A stretch of 64,000 nt of DNA from UBA8941 sp963780545 (GCA_963780545.1 CAWACK010000013.1:62001-126000), one strand, 5' to 3'; counted from the stretch's first letter, positions 29,037 to 37,578 are shown. Numbers and translations: made by a program. The notes: a model not told the origin generated them from the sequence alone.

Positions 29037-29062
29037 TTTTGCTTGTATGGGATTAACCGGAT

Positions 29063-30184
29063 TTAGGCCGTATTTGGGTTTAACTCAATGTAAATAATTC
29101 CTGGCCCCCCGTCAGGAATTTGAGGATAAGCTGTGTCAAAGAAGTGGAGAATCCCCCTGACAATATCTGAAGGAGCTGTTGATGTAAAGATAACCATGCG
29201 TGGATTTTTATGAACTAGTGATTGAATACTTGGATCTCCTTCCAATCCCTTGTAAGGATTTAGTACTGGATCGTTTAAGTCAACGGTGAATCTTTTTGGA
29301 TCTAGCGGTACATTATAATCTGCGTTATAATAAACGTACCTTATTGGATCAGTCATATCAACCCCTAAATCTCTTAAATCAAGTTCAAATGGACCTGGAA
29401 TTATCTGTTCATTTGAGTTTTTCATTAATACTATTTTAAAATCACCCATATGAAATATGCCTTCATTTGAGTTTTTTATATATGACTCAATTACAGTAAA
29501 CAAAGTTGAGCAATCTGACTTTTCTAAATCCTTACTAGATTTAATATTTATTGAATAATTATACATATATCTATCCATACAATGCAAAATATTAACTAGC
29601 ATCTCCCCCCATAAATTCTCGTTACGTTTGTCTCTCTCAGTTTTATTATCTTTCTTCTTACACTCAACAAATATTATTTCTTTATCCTTTATAAAAACCA
29701 TATCTGGAGTCCTGATATTGCCTTCTTTAACAAATTTAACATCAAAACCAGCTTTCTTATGACTTGTAGCAACACTCATTTCATAAATAGATTTTTCAAT
29801 TACCTCTTTGTTTTTCAATTTTTTCATCCATAGTTTACTAGGTGTCTCAGGTATCTCTTTGCCAGTTTCATCTACAAATGGAATGCTATCTACTACTATG
29901 AGGTTGTGACCAATATCCCAGAGTTCAAGCAATTCCTTAGAAAGTTCCGAAGTTTCTCGTTTAAGTAGAGAATCATAGTTTTCGTGGCCTTTTTTCCAAA
30001 GTATGGAAAAGGATGGAGAGTCAGGTTTAATGAGATGGCCATGCTTTTTGCGGTTAAAGGGCTTCTTACTGGGCTGTTGAGGAGATATTATCGGTGCTTC
30101 AAAGTAATAATGGATTTTTAATAATGCTTCACTAATACTTCCTAAATCTATCTTCGAAGTATTATGATGAATATTTGAGGACAA
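29063..30184 (-). CDS. PD-(D/E)XK nuclease-like protein of unknown role
   Basis: 373 residues, AT-rich. The central segment has AGFDVKFVKEGNIRTPDMVFI, then EIIFVECKKKD: a PD followed after a beta-strand by E-x-K, the signature of PD-(D/E)XK phosphodiesterases. The N-terminal third is basic (NRKKHGHLIKPDSP), and the C-terminal part is a separate alpha/beta region ending PQIPDGGPGIIYIELNPN. Such proteins are restriction, repair or defence nucleases. The neighbouring small ORF and replication relics suggest a mobile or defence context. The exact family is not recognised. Confidence 0.7.
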   Translation of the reverse strand: MSSNIHHNTSKIDLGSISEALLKIHYYFEAPIISPQQPSKKPFNRKKHGHLIKPDSPSFSILWKKGHENYDSLLKRETSELSKELLELWDIGHNLIVVDSIPFVDETGKEIPETPSKLWMKKLKNKEVIEKSIYEMSVATSHKKAGFDVKFVKEGNIRTPDMVFIKDKEIIFVECKKKDNKTERDKRNENLWGEMLVNILHCMDRYMYNYSINIKSSKDLEKSDCSTLFTVIESYIKNSNEGIFHMGDFKIVLMKNSNEQIIPGPFELDLRDLGVDMTDPIRYVYYNADYNVPLDPKRFTVDLNDPVLNPYKGLEGDPSIQSLVHKNPRMVIFTSTAPSDIVRGILHFFDTAYPQIPDGGPGIIYIELNPNTA

Positions 30185-30257
30185 ATTAATTCAATAAAGA
30201 ATATAGCTATTTAATTAAAGTATGCATGCGCATTTGTAAACTTTTGCGCGCGCTTTT

Positions 30258-30745
30258 AGAGATTTTTAGATATGTGGTTTATTGTTTTCCTCATTTCTAG
30301 GAACTCCTTTATCTTCCTATCCTGTTTACCGTAATGGCCGACAATCTTAGGCGAAGGCTTTCCAAACTTTGGCCCAACTCTCAGAGTCGATGACTCCTTT
30401 ATCACCTGCATAAGTACATAGTCCTGTAGCTTACCGAGTTGGGACTCAATTGCGACCCCAACCTATAATATGCAAGTTCCTCCTCCAAGTCACGGGTCTG
30501 TTATAGACTACATGGTAGGAGCCTCGGCTCGACTCGAAAATGATGAAGCCCTCCAACTTGAACCAATCACAGGCCCTCTTTGACCAGTATTTAACGATGC
30601 TAAGAGGTACTCTATCGTAATCCAGCTTGACAGTAGACCTATCAGAATAACCCAATACGGGGTTATGAGTCGACCTTGACACCATCTCAATAACCATCCG
30701 ACTCATACTTGCGCGGATTTTCGAGGAAATTTCTAGCTGAGACAT
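30258..30745 (-). pseudogene. Archaeal mobile-element protein (unknown), frameshifted
   Basis: The first frame encodes 99 residues with SRGSYHVVYNRPVTWRRN and stops at HIIGWGRN. One base away the frame continues with VAIESQLGKLQDYVLMQVI, SSTLRVGPKFGKPSPKIV and IKEFLEMRK to a stop at about 30258. I believe the joined protein is a family found in archaeal integrated elements, but I cannot name it. The start overlaps the upstream 107-aa gene by about 60 bases. Confidence 0.6.
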
Positions 30746-31010
30746 TGACGAACCTATCCTTCGGCGGAAGATACTTAGCCAACCTCACACTCTGTTCAAG
30801 CTCTCGGCCCGTCCCGAAAAACTCGTATCGGCGTGAGGCCCTACCGTACTTATTGACTCCAATTCCATAGACTGCGATTGACTTCCCAGAGTATGTTTTT
30901 CTGATCAGCGTTTCAACGTATAACTCCCAGTGAACGAACCGACCCTTCGCGTCGCGAGAAACACTGACTCTCACCCTACCCTTCCAGTTCTCAGTCTTTT
31001 TCGTCATCAA
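30687..31010 (-). CDS. Small basic protein of the replication-module relic
   Basis: 107 residues, beta-rich and basic (WKGRVRVSVSRDAKGRFVHWEL, KSIAVYGIGVNKYGRASRRYEFFGTG). No named family. It lies six bases after the ATPase-like fragment and overlaps the next ORF, so the three form one former operon. Likely nucleic-acid related by charge only. Confidence 0.5.
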   Translation of the reverse strand: MMTKKTENWKGRVRVSVSRDAKGRFVHWELYVETLIRKTYSGKSIAVYGIGVNKYGRASRRYEFFGTGRELEQSVRLAKYLPPKDRFVNVSARNFLENPRKYESDGY

Positions 31011-31016
31011 ATCGCC

Positions 31017-31271
31017 TCACATCAGGTTAAAATCGTAGTTTACCAAGTTCGATAGGTGGATTATCTCGTCGATGTCCTCCTGAGTCACGGCGTCCCTCCC
31101 GTTGATCATGGCGTTTGCTCGGGCTAAGTCCTGCAGGCTCCTCTGAAGCCTTACGCCATAGCACCCGATCGATTTGCCCGTATTCATGCTAATGATTTCA
31201 AGTTGGCTGAATAGCGCCGGGTCGCCATAGATCGCCTTTTTCGTTTTCCTAATTGGGGATCCATCATCCAC
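31017..31271 (-). pseudogene. C-terminal fragment of an ATPase/helicase-like protein
   Basis: 84 residues: RLQRSLQDLARANAMINGRDAVTQEDIDEIIHL matches the style of the lid/sensor-2 helical segment at the end of MCM/AAA+ proteins. The frame is closed by TAG just upstream, and the complete IS starts at 31287, so the insertion probably removed the ATPase core. Confidence 0.55.
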
Positions 31272-31286
31272 CGACGCGCGCTAGGC

Positions 31287-32473
31287 TGTTTAGAAATTAA
31301 ATATTTCATCACACAACTCTTCAGAGTATAGGTTGAACGTTGAGCGCGTGCTTGACTCACTTGACCTAGACTGGATGCACGCACTTCTCTTCGAACACTA
31401 CCACCACGAGGGCCCAGGCAGAAACCCCTTCGACCCATCAGTCATGTTCAAGGCACAGATCCTCAAGTACCTGCTCCAGATACCCAGCGACAGGAGACTC
31501 GCGCTGAGGCTGCGGAGGGACCGGAGACTGGCTAGGGCCTGCGGGTTCAAGCGCAGGCGCACACCGAGCCACGGCCTCTTCACCCAGTTCCGGCGTAGAC
31601 TCGGAGAGGAAGCTTACCAACTGATATTCAGCCGGCTCGCGAGGACGTTGATTGAGTCCGGGGCCATGATCGGGAGAGTGGTGGCCGTGGACAGCACCCA
31701 CATCGAGGCATACAGCGGCAGGGCCATGGACAACGCCACGGGGAGGAGTGACCCGGACGCGAGAGTAGGAAGAGGCAGACGAAGCTTCATCCTCGGGTAC
31801 CGGGTGCACACCGTCTGCTGCGCCGACTCTGAGCTCCCCATAGCCTTCACGGTGGCTCCATGCAACGAGAACGACAAGGTCTACTTCGAGCCGCTGCTGG
31901 AGAAGACCCGCAGTCTCGGCGTCGGGTTCAAGACTGTTGTGGCGGATAGCCAGTACAACTCGGAGAACGTCCGGGAAGCGGCGGAGTGGCTTGGGGCGGA
32001 GCCAATCATACCGGTTCGGAGGGACTCCCGCGTGAGGAGGGCCCTCAGGGTGGGCAGGAACTTCGTTGCGAAAGGGTCTAGGCGGGTGGTGAGGCTGTTC
32101 CGGAAGAGGTGGAGTATCGAGAGGATGTTTGGGAGGGCTAAGAACTGGCTGATGCTGGATGGGCTTCGTGTCAGGGGGCTGGCCGAGGCCGTGATACACG
32201 TCTCTCTAAGCCTCATCTCCATGCTTGTGGTGGCTGTCACGGCCGTGAGGACCGGCGTGCCCCGTCTGGTTAGGTGTATCAAGCGGTTCGTTGAGTGAGT
32301 CTCCGGTTCGGCGGGAGGATGGGGGCTTGTCTAGGGCTGTTCATCCCTCCGCTTCGCGGTTTTCCTGTTTTAGCTGGTTGATGTGGTTGTTTCTTTGATG
32401 GGTTGGGTGAGTTTTCCCTGTTTTAGGGTGCTTGAGGCGTTAAAAGCGTCGTAAATTGACTAATTTCTAAACA
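31287..32473 (+). mobile_element. Complete IS element (IS5/DDE type), about 1.19 kb
   Basis: Bounded by the perfect 13-bp inverted repeat TGTTTAGAAATTA (31287-31299) and TAATTTCTAAACA (32461-32473). One transposase is inside. Both flanks carry a CGCGCG tract within 15 bases (31275-31281 and 32479-32486). No convincing target-site duplication. A relic copy of its left end lies at 2270-2488. Confidence 0.9.
31333..32298 (+). CDS. IS transposase, DDE family
   Basis: 321 residues, TTG start. N-terminal LDWMHALLFEHYHHEGPGRNPFDP and KYLLQIPSDRRLALRLRRDRRLARACGF as in IS5-group enzymes. First Asp in VVAVDSTHIEAYSG, second Asp in VVADSQYNSENVREAAEWLG, Glu in RLFRKRWSIERMFGRAKNW. The triad is intact, so it may be active. 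Confidence 0.95.
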   Translation: MNVERVLDSLDLDWMHALLFEHYHHEGPGRNPFDPSVMFKAQILKYLLQIPSDRRLALRLRRDRRLARACGFKRRRTPSHGLFTQFRRRLGEEAYQLIFSRLARTLIESGAMIGRVVAVDSTHIEAYSGRAMDNATGRSDPDARVGRGRRSFILGYRVHTVCCADSELPIAFTVAPCNENDKVYFEPLLEKTRSLGVGFKTVVADSQYNSENVREAAEWLGAEPIIPVRRDSRVRRALRVGRNFVAKGSRRVVRLFRKRWSIERMFGRAKNWLMLDGLRVRGLAEAVIHVSLSLISMLVVAVTAVRTGVPRLVRCIKRFVE

Positions 32474-32631
32474 ACTATGCGCGCGCAGGAGAATTCTCAG
32501 ATATTGATCGTGAACGAATTATTAAGGCAATAATCAAAATCTATCCAGAATTCCAAGAACCTTATGCAAAAATGGTTAAGGATATACAAATTTATCTAAA
32601 TGATCTTAAAAAGTCAGGTGATTCTCGTTGA
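32474..32631 (+). pseudogene. 3' remnant of the gene upstream of cas1
   Basis: The open frame enters from the IS end and encodes about 48 residues (GEFSDIDRERIIKAII, PEFQEPYAKMVKDIQIYL) up to TGA 32629-32631, which overlaps the cas1 start (TTGA). The IS and a GCGCGCGC tract cut off its 5' part. It was an operon partner of cas1; its family is unrecognised and it does not resemble Cas2 or Cas4 in what remains. Confidence 0.6.
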
Positions 32632-33695
32632 CTAAGCTAGCTTCGAAACTTATCCTCGATGGCAATGGCTCATATCTCGGCATGGAGAAGGGTTGCTACG
32701 TTCTAAAGGATAAAAAAGGCGAGATTGAGCGTTACCCTCTCTTTGAGCAGGAAATTGGCGAGGTAATCCTAAAGAGTGGTAACAGTATTTCGACGGGGGC
32801 CTTAGCATCATTCGGTTTCTGGGACATCGACGTTTTAGTTATGACCGCGAGGGGTCGACCTGTCGCGATGTTGAAGGCCCTAGATGACGACTCCCACGTT
32901 CAAACTAGGGTTGAACAGGTGAAAGCCAGCCTCGACGGGAGGGCCTACTCGATAGCTAAGAGCTTCATAATCGCGAAGCTCGAAGGCCAAAATGTGATCC
33001 TTCGTAAGTATGGTCTTGAACCTCACATCGACAACTTCAGGATCGCGGTTAAGATATGTGAGGCTAAGAGCCTCGAATTATTCAGGCGCAAGCTAACAGG
33101 CATCAAGGGGAAACACACCCAACGATATTATTCCGAGATATTCAAGTTGATACCTGAAGCGATTAGACCCTTGAAGAGGGAGAGTTTCATGAGCTATGAT
33201 GGAGTTGATAACCTCTTCAACCTAGCTTATGAGATTCTAGCTTGGAAGATTCATAAGGCCCTTATTCGAGCGAAGCTCGAACCGTACCTTGGTTTTTGTC
33301 ACTCGACGGAGATGGCTAAGGTTAGTCTAGTTCTCGACTTCCAAGAATTGTACCGTTACTTGATCGATGATTTTGTGATCGGTTACTGTCAGAAACTCAG
33401 TAAGAGGGATTTCAAGATGAAAACAGAGTCTGCGAGCCACGGGAAAAAGGGTAAACGTGAATATCTAAACGACTCCGAGACGAAGACTCTACTCGATGAG
33501 CTTAACGACTTCTTCGAGACGATGGTAGAGGTTAAAAGGATCAGGAACGGGGAGCACCAGACACTTGAGACTCTGATCAACGAGGAGACTCTTCTCTTCG
33601 CGAAGTACTTACGCGGAGAGGCGAAGGAATGGGTTCCCAGTCCCATACTTATTCTAAATATATACGCAGAAGATCAAAAACCATTTAAGGTTTAA
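32628..33695 (+). CDS. cas1: Orphan Cas1-family integrase/nuclease
   Basis: 355 residues. N-terminal beta domain (LILDGNGSYLGMEKGCYVL, ILKSGNSISTGALASFGFWDIDVLVM, GRPVAML) and all-helical C-terminal domain (NLFNLAYEILAWKIHKALI, LEPYLGFCHSTEMAKVSLVLDFQELYRYLIDDF). The expected His (H225) and Asp (D237) are present, but the usual GxEG glutamate motif reads GIKG, with Lys 160. Cas1 normally integrates spacers with Cas2. Here there is no cas2, no effector gene and no CRISPR array in the window, and the gene lies beside an IS and replication relics. The TTG start overlaps the previous stop. Role uncertain: a relic of a CRISPR locus or a Cas1-solo element. Confidence 0.93.
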   Translation: MTKLASKLILDGNGSYLGMEKGCYVLKDKKGEIERYPLFEQEIGEVILKSGNSISTGALASFGFWDIDVLVMTARGRPVAMLKALDDDSHVQTRVEQVKASLDGRAYSIAKSFIIAKLEGQNVILRKYGLEPHIDNFRIAVKICEAKSLELFRRKLTGIKGKHTQRYYSEIFKLIPEAIRPLKRESFMSYDGVDNLFNLAYEILAWKIHKALIRAKLEPYLGFCHSTEMAKVSLVLDFQELYRYLIDDFVIGYCQKLSKRDFKMKTESASHGKKGKREYLNDSETKTLLDELNDFFETMVEVKRIRNGEHQTLETLINEETLLFAKYLRGEAKEWVPSPILILNIYAEDQKPFKV

Positions 33696-33770
33696 AGAAA
33701 ATTTCAGCCTATGCCATCATTCTTGGCTCAGAGGCGCGCGCAAATTCATTAAGAAAAGGAGGCGTTTAAT

Positions 33771-34004
33771 CTGTCGGGAAATAAAAAAAAGCCAACGTTT
33801 AAACCTGAAAATATTGACGATCGAATTAATCAAGCTATCCGGATGCAAGGGGCTCATCATAATGTTTTAAGAAATATATATTCTGAAGGAGAAATCTTTG
33901 TAGACGGAGATGATAATTATTTTGAAAATATTTATGCATCTAGATTTCAGGCTCCCGGAAGAAGAAACATCTATCGAAATATAAGGGAGATAAAACGGAA
34001 ATGA
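33771..34004 (+). CDS. Small basic protein coupled to a membrane protein gene
   Basis: About 77 codons (KKKPTFKPENIDDRINQAI, QGAHHNVLRNIYSEGEIFVDG, FQAPGRRNIYRNIREIKRK) ending in TGA that overlaps the ATG of the next gene (ATGA). A strong AGGAGG (33757-33762) is followed eight bases later by CTG at 33771. No ATG/GTG/TTG fits, and the next ATG is at 33843. Not recognised. It forms a two-gene unit with 34001. Confidence 0.55.
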   Translation: MSGNKKKPTFKPENIDDRINQAIRMQGAHHNVLRNIYSEGEIFVDGDDNYFENIYASRFQAPGRRNIYRNIREIKRK

Positions 34005-34663
34005 GCAGGGCAGATTGGATTTACATTTTAGGAATTTTAATAATTGCCCTTGGTAGTATCATAGGTACCTTCATAATGTATTATGCAGGTCAATTGAAAT
34101 TAGAAGAACAAAAATTATTAACAACTGAAACTGGTTCTTTAGATACTCCGAAAATTGATCCTAGCAAACCAATTACTATACAATTAGGTGGTTTTATTTT
34201 TACACCTTCTTTAAATGATTTAGAAAATGGTTTCGATCCAAGAAAGGTCGCTAACCTTGGATTTGACTATCCATTTACTATTAGTGTAAAAGATAACCAA
34301 TTATTTGTATCTGCTGAAATTAAAAATGAAAAAAATGAAACAGTCGCCATAATTGTAGATAATCAGTGGACAGTAAATAACGATCCAATAATTGCTAGAG
34401 ATAGGAACTACAACGCTTATGCTTTTGAAGTGATAGATTCCAAGCTAATTCCTAGACTACAAGTGATAATAGAACCAAATAACATGATTTACGTAGGTGG
34501 ATATTTTTCTACTCCAGTTGGAAACATCTTAATGATGCCTGGTACGACTATCACACAACCTACTTCAGAAATGTTAAAACAATATTTAATCCCAATATTC
34601 GAATACCCATCGAATGTGAATTTTGGAAAGATGAATCCAGACGTAAAGCTAGTTGAAAAATAA
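34001..34663 (+). CDS. Single-pass membrane protein, unknown family
   Basis: 220 residues. An N-terminal transmembrane helix (WIYILGILIIALGSIIGTFIMYYAG) is followed by a soluble beta-rich domain with the pattern VAIIVDNQWTVNNDP, DRNYNAYAFEVIDSK and NMIYVGGYF. I recall a similar N-W-x-V-N ... DRNYD-x-x-A-x-E-V-ID pattern in unannotated bacterial and archaeal proteins but no function. AT-rich compared with flanking DNA. Coupled to the small gene before it. Confidence 0.65.
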   Translation: MSRADWIYILGILIIALGSIIGTFIMYYAGQLKLEEQKLLTTETGSLDTPKIDPSKPITIQLGGFIFTPSLNDLENGFDPRKVANLGFDYPFTISVKDNQLFVSAEIKNEKNETVAIIVDNQWTVNNDPIIARDRNYNAYAFEVIDSKLIPRLQVIIEPNNMIYVGGYFSTPVGNILMMPGTTITQPTSEMLKQYLIPIFEYPSNVNFGKMNPDVKLVEK

Positions 34664-34671
34664 AAAGGTGC

Positions 34672-34945
34672 GTATAAACAAATGTTAGTTTGTTTATGTT
34701 TGTTTGTTGAGAGATGTTGAGAGAGTGGGGGAGGGGGGAGAGTAAGGGAGTAGTTAGTGTTAGTTAGTTGTGAGCATAAGAAGATGGGTTTGGGTTTGGG
34801 GATAAGGCTATGGCCCCACACACACCTTTCGAATCCAATCCGAGTAACTATCGACTTCTCAGTCACTACCACCTTACTTTCTTATCCCCCCCACTCTCTC
34901 TACAGACAAACATAAACAAACAAACAGAGAGTAGTATAGAGAGGA
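34672..34945. mobile_element. MITE-like palindrome with hairpin copy c at its apex
   Basis: The left arm (about 34689-34739: GTTTGTTTATGTTTG, GAGAGAGTGGGGGA) is complementary to the right arm (about 34878-34925: CCCCCACTCTCTCTACAGAC, AAACATAAACAAAC). Pairing continues inwards with mismatches. The centre, near 34803, coincides with the telomere-like hairpin at 34786-34817. No ORF. The right-arm sequence CTCTACAGACAAACATAAAC recurs at 36021-36040. Confidence 0.7.
34786..34817 (+). repeat. GGGTTT-type hairpin element, copy c
   Basis: GGGTTTGGGTTTGGGG, core ATAAGGCTATGG, then CCCC. Best-preserved left arm together with copy d. Confidence 0.75.
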
Positions 34946-35041
34946 GAGGTGTAATAACCTATGATTCTAACCATAAGCGCATACCATCTTATATCCACCA
35001 TAAAGAAGAGGTAACACCTGCGAAAAGTGAGGTGAGGTATT

Positions 35042-36037
35042 ATGTGCACATTAACCCACCCAGATTACAGAAAACTAGCAACACTTATCCTCGTAGCGTT
35101 AGTAACCCCAACATTCACCCAAACCACATCGCAAGCGGCAACCAACTCACCCAACACAACAAACGACTGGATAATCCAAACAGTTGACACAGGGAAACTC
35201 CAATCACTCGCACTCGACTCCAAGGGCCTCCCACACCTGACATACATAAAAAACAACCAGCTGATGTACGCGGAGTGGACTGGATCATATTGGATATACA
35301 GAACAGTTGACACCAGCGGATCAAGTTCATTGGCTCTTGACTCAAAGGATAACCCGCACATACTCTACTCAGACGGTACAAGCCTCAAATATGCATCTTG
35401 GACAGGAACACAATGGAGCACACAGACACTAGACTCCCTCTCAGACAACACCCTGAGTATTTCAATATGCGAAAATTCGCTCAAACTCGACTCAAACAAC
35501 AAACCACACATCAGCTATAACATCATGGGGCCCCAGTACGAATTTGATGGAGTATGGTACATAGAGAAGACCGAATCCGGATGGAGTAAAAGACAATGGA
35601 TTGGAAACAACCTGAACCCATCAATTTCCCTAGACGCCAATGATAACCCGAGAATCAGCTACACTGAATATCTCCCCTACCCAATGGGCAACAACATATG
35701 GTACACGAAACTCGACGGCTCAACGTGGATCAATGAAGTCGTTGAGAACGACCTTAACTTCGGTCTAAAGACATCCTCCCTCGCCATCGACTCAATGGGC
35801 AACCCACACATAGCATACTTCAATGGCGGGAAGCTGAGGTACGCGGTGTTGAGTGGGTCATCATGGATCATAGAGTCTCTGGCTTCGGGTTCAAGTAGTG
35901 TCTCATGTGGGACGCAACTTGCCCTTGACTCTGAGAACTGCCCCCACATAGCCTACACACAAGGTGGTTTAGTAAAATACACCACACATACCTACACCAG
36001 AATCCGGAGTGGACACGCGCTCTACAGACAAACATAA
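35042..36037 (+). CDS. Exported beta-propeller-like repeat protein, 3' end replaced
   Basis: Signal peptide at residues 10-30 (RKLATLILVALVTPTFTQTTS), then six or seven repeats of about 45 residues with the motif SLALDSKDNPHILY / LDANDNPRISY and an aromatic partner strand (WTGSYWIYRTV). This is a propeller-like fold typical of exported archaeal proteins. Purine-rich GAGGTGAGGT precedes ATG 35042. The last residues (GHALYRQT) are encoded by the CTCTACAGACAAACATAA sequence of the neighbouring MITE arm, so the original C-terminus has been lost or replaced. A GCGCGCGCG tract follows. Confidence 0.75.
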   Translation: MCTLTHPDYRKLATLILVALVTPTFTQTTSQAATNSPNTTNDWIIQTVDTGKLQSLALDSKGLPHLTYIKNNQLMYAEWTGSYWIYRTVDTSGSSSLALDSKDNPHILYSDGTSLKYASWTGTQWSTQTLDSLSDNTLSISICENSLKLDSNNKPHISYNIMGPQYEFDGVWYIEKTESGWSKRQWIGNNLNPSISLDANDNPRISYTEYLPYPMGNNIWYTKLDGSTWINEVVENDLNFGLKTSSLAIDSMGNPHIAYFNGGKLRYAVLSGSSWIIESLASGSSSVSCGTQLALDSENCPHIAYTQGGLVKYTTHTYTRIRSGHALYRQT

Positions 36038-36055
36038 ACAAATGGAGCGCGCGCG
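36021..36055 (+). repeat. Partial MITE arm plus (CG)n tract
   Basis: CTCTACAGACAAACATAAAC repeats 34901-34920 and is followed by GCGCGCGCG (36047-36055). Confidence 0.65.
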
Positions 36056-36507
36056 AATATCGATCAAATATCCTAAAAACTCGTTAGCCGTCAAACCCGC
36101 CTAGCCTCCACCCTGACTAATTCCTTAGTCTGTTTCCGGTAATCCAGAAAACTCGCAATCTCCTGGCTTTGAGAACTGCGCCGCGCACGCGTTAACAGTC
36201 GAATACAGGTTGCGTGATGAGCTTCTCCATCTCCACCCCGCTTTGACCTGCTACGACTTCAGTGCTTCGAGGCTTGTGGTGGTTAGGCTTAACCCGCGCG
36301 AAGCCCTGGTCAGCCCCTCGTCCTCCTGGATAGGGTTAGCCCCATTGATTTGACTTTGTGGAGGTATGAGGCATCGTAGAAGCTTAGGCCCGTCTCGACG
36401 GCTGTCCTCAGCACACGCGCGCCAGATTTTCTCCTTTTCTATTTAGGTATGCGTGTGAAGAAAAAAAGTAACATAATTTTAAATTCTTTAAAGCTTTTGG
36501 TTGAAAC
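36056..36507. other. Gene-free spacer
   Basis: Moderately GC-rich, with codon-like patches on both strands but no frame over 60 codons. Ends with a CGCGCGC tract (36416-36422) and an AT-rich leader. Probably an eroded gene. Confidence 0.4.
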
Positions 36508-37524
36508 GTGGATTCAAAGATAATTTTTGTCGGGGTAGTTACAGCAATTTTACTTAGTGGATTTGCCCTTATTATATTTCAGCAAGTAAGGCTGGATCAA
36601 ATTTCATCTAACGATGAACAGCTAAGATCCCAATTAAGTAAATTAAATTCACTGATTATTAAATTTAACAATACTCTGACTACGTTACAAAACACAAACA
36701 AAATTCAGACAAGTATCTTGAATGGCACAATAAATGATATTGGAAATCAATTGGATAATCTCGAACGAAATAACTTACCATTAAATGCTGATAAGATCGC
36801 CTTGGAAAAGAAGTACTCCGACCTGTTTAGCAAGTATAGCGCCCTGATCGGACTCTTCAACTCTGGGAATACAACGAGTTTGAGGGCGAAATGGGTTATC
36901 AACGAACCTGTGATAGATGGCGTTGCACAGGATGGCGAGTGGAGCGATTTCAACGCTTATGAGTTAAAGTACTCCGGAGTGTGGAACAGCACTGGACCCG
37001 CGATCCCTTGGGACACGAAGGATAAGCTTCTTCTATGCTCGATAATGAGGGATGATAAAAACATCTACATATGTGCTAAATTTGATGCGAAGTATCTGAG
37101 TACAAAGATAAACAGGGCATATTTTGAGGTCACGTTTTACGATAATTCGAACATCACCGACGATAGAAACACCATCTGGGATAAGCAGTATGATGGGGGA
37201 ACCTATCCATACAATAGTTACCTGGTGGATAGTGTCATAGTAAATTCCACGAGCCAGTCAAGCACCGATGTCAGTTTGGGTGGTACCAACGATGGGGTCA
37301 GTAAATACACTCACACCGGCGGGGGCATGCTGGGTGCCGATGGCATGTATACCATCGAGATGAAACTCCCGATGAGGCAGGCAACGGGAGACAAATACGA
37401 TACCGCTGGGGGGATAACAAGGATACAGATACGGTATGTCGAGAACACGGAGATTCCCCAGCAGGGAAAGAACGACGTAGGTGAATTGTGGTATACAGGG
37501 CAGATTCAGTTTAGCATTGCCTAA
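36508..37524 (+). CDS. Membrane-anchored coiled-coil protein with a CBM9/DOMON-like domain
   Basis: 338 residues, GTG start. Signal-anchor helix (IFVGVVTAILLSGFALIIF), a coiled coil of about 90 residues (DEQLRSQLSKLNSLI, LDNLERN), then from about residue 130 a beta-sandwich opening with PVIDGVAQDGEWSDF. That opening is typical of CBM9-like or DOMON heme/sugar-binding domains, and the pattern DKLLLCSIMRDDKNIYICAKFD also fits. Exposed outside the cell; the ligand is unknown. Confidence 0.7.
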   Translation: MDSKIIFVGVVTAILLSGFALIIFQQVRLDQISSNDEQLRSQLSKLNSLIIKFNNTLTTLQNTNKIQTSILNGTINDIGNQLDNLERNNLPLNADKIALEKKYSDLFSKYSALIGLFNSGNTTSLRAKWVINEPVIDGVAQDGEWSDFNAYELKYSGVWNSTGPAIPWDTKDKLLLCSIMRDDKNIYICAKFDAKYLSTKINRAYFEVTFYDNSNITDDRNTIWDKQYDGGTYPYNSYLVDSVIVNSTSQSSTDVSLGGTNDGVSKYTHTGGGMLGADGMYTIEMKLPMRQATGDKYDTAGGITRIQIRYVENTEIPQQGKNDVGELWYTGQIQFSIA

Positions 37525-37578
37525 TTACACTTTTTCTCTTTACGTGCACAATTTTCATTCATCTGGAATACACGTGTG

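Noticed and set aside
31438..32199. 253-codon open frame on the minus strand inside the IS
   Set aside because: It is antisense to the transposase with its intact DDE motifs; the Pro/Arg/His-rich translation is typical of a shadow frame.
31287..34004. Casposon containing cas1
   Set aside because: No family B polymerase, no HNH partner and no terminal inverted repeats around cas1 other than those of the IS, which exclude it.
36056..36507. Transposase or resolvase relic in this spacer
   Set aside because: A few codon-like patches on the minus strand, but no motif or frame long enough to support a call.
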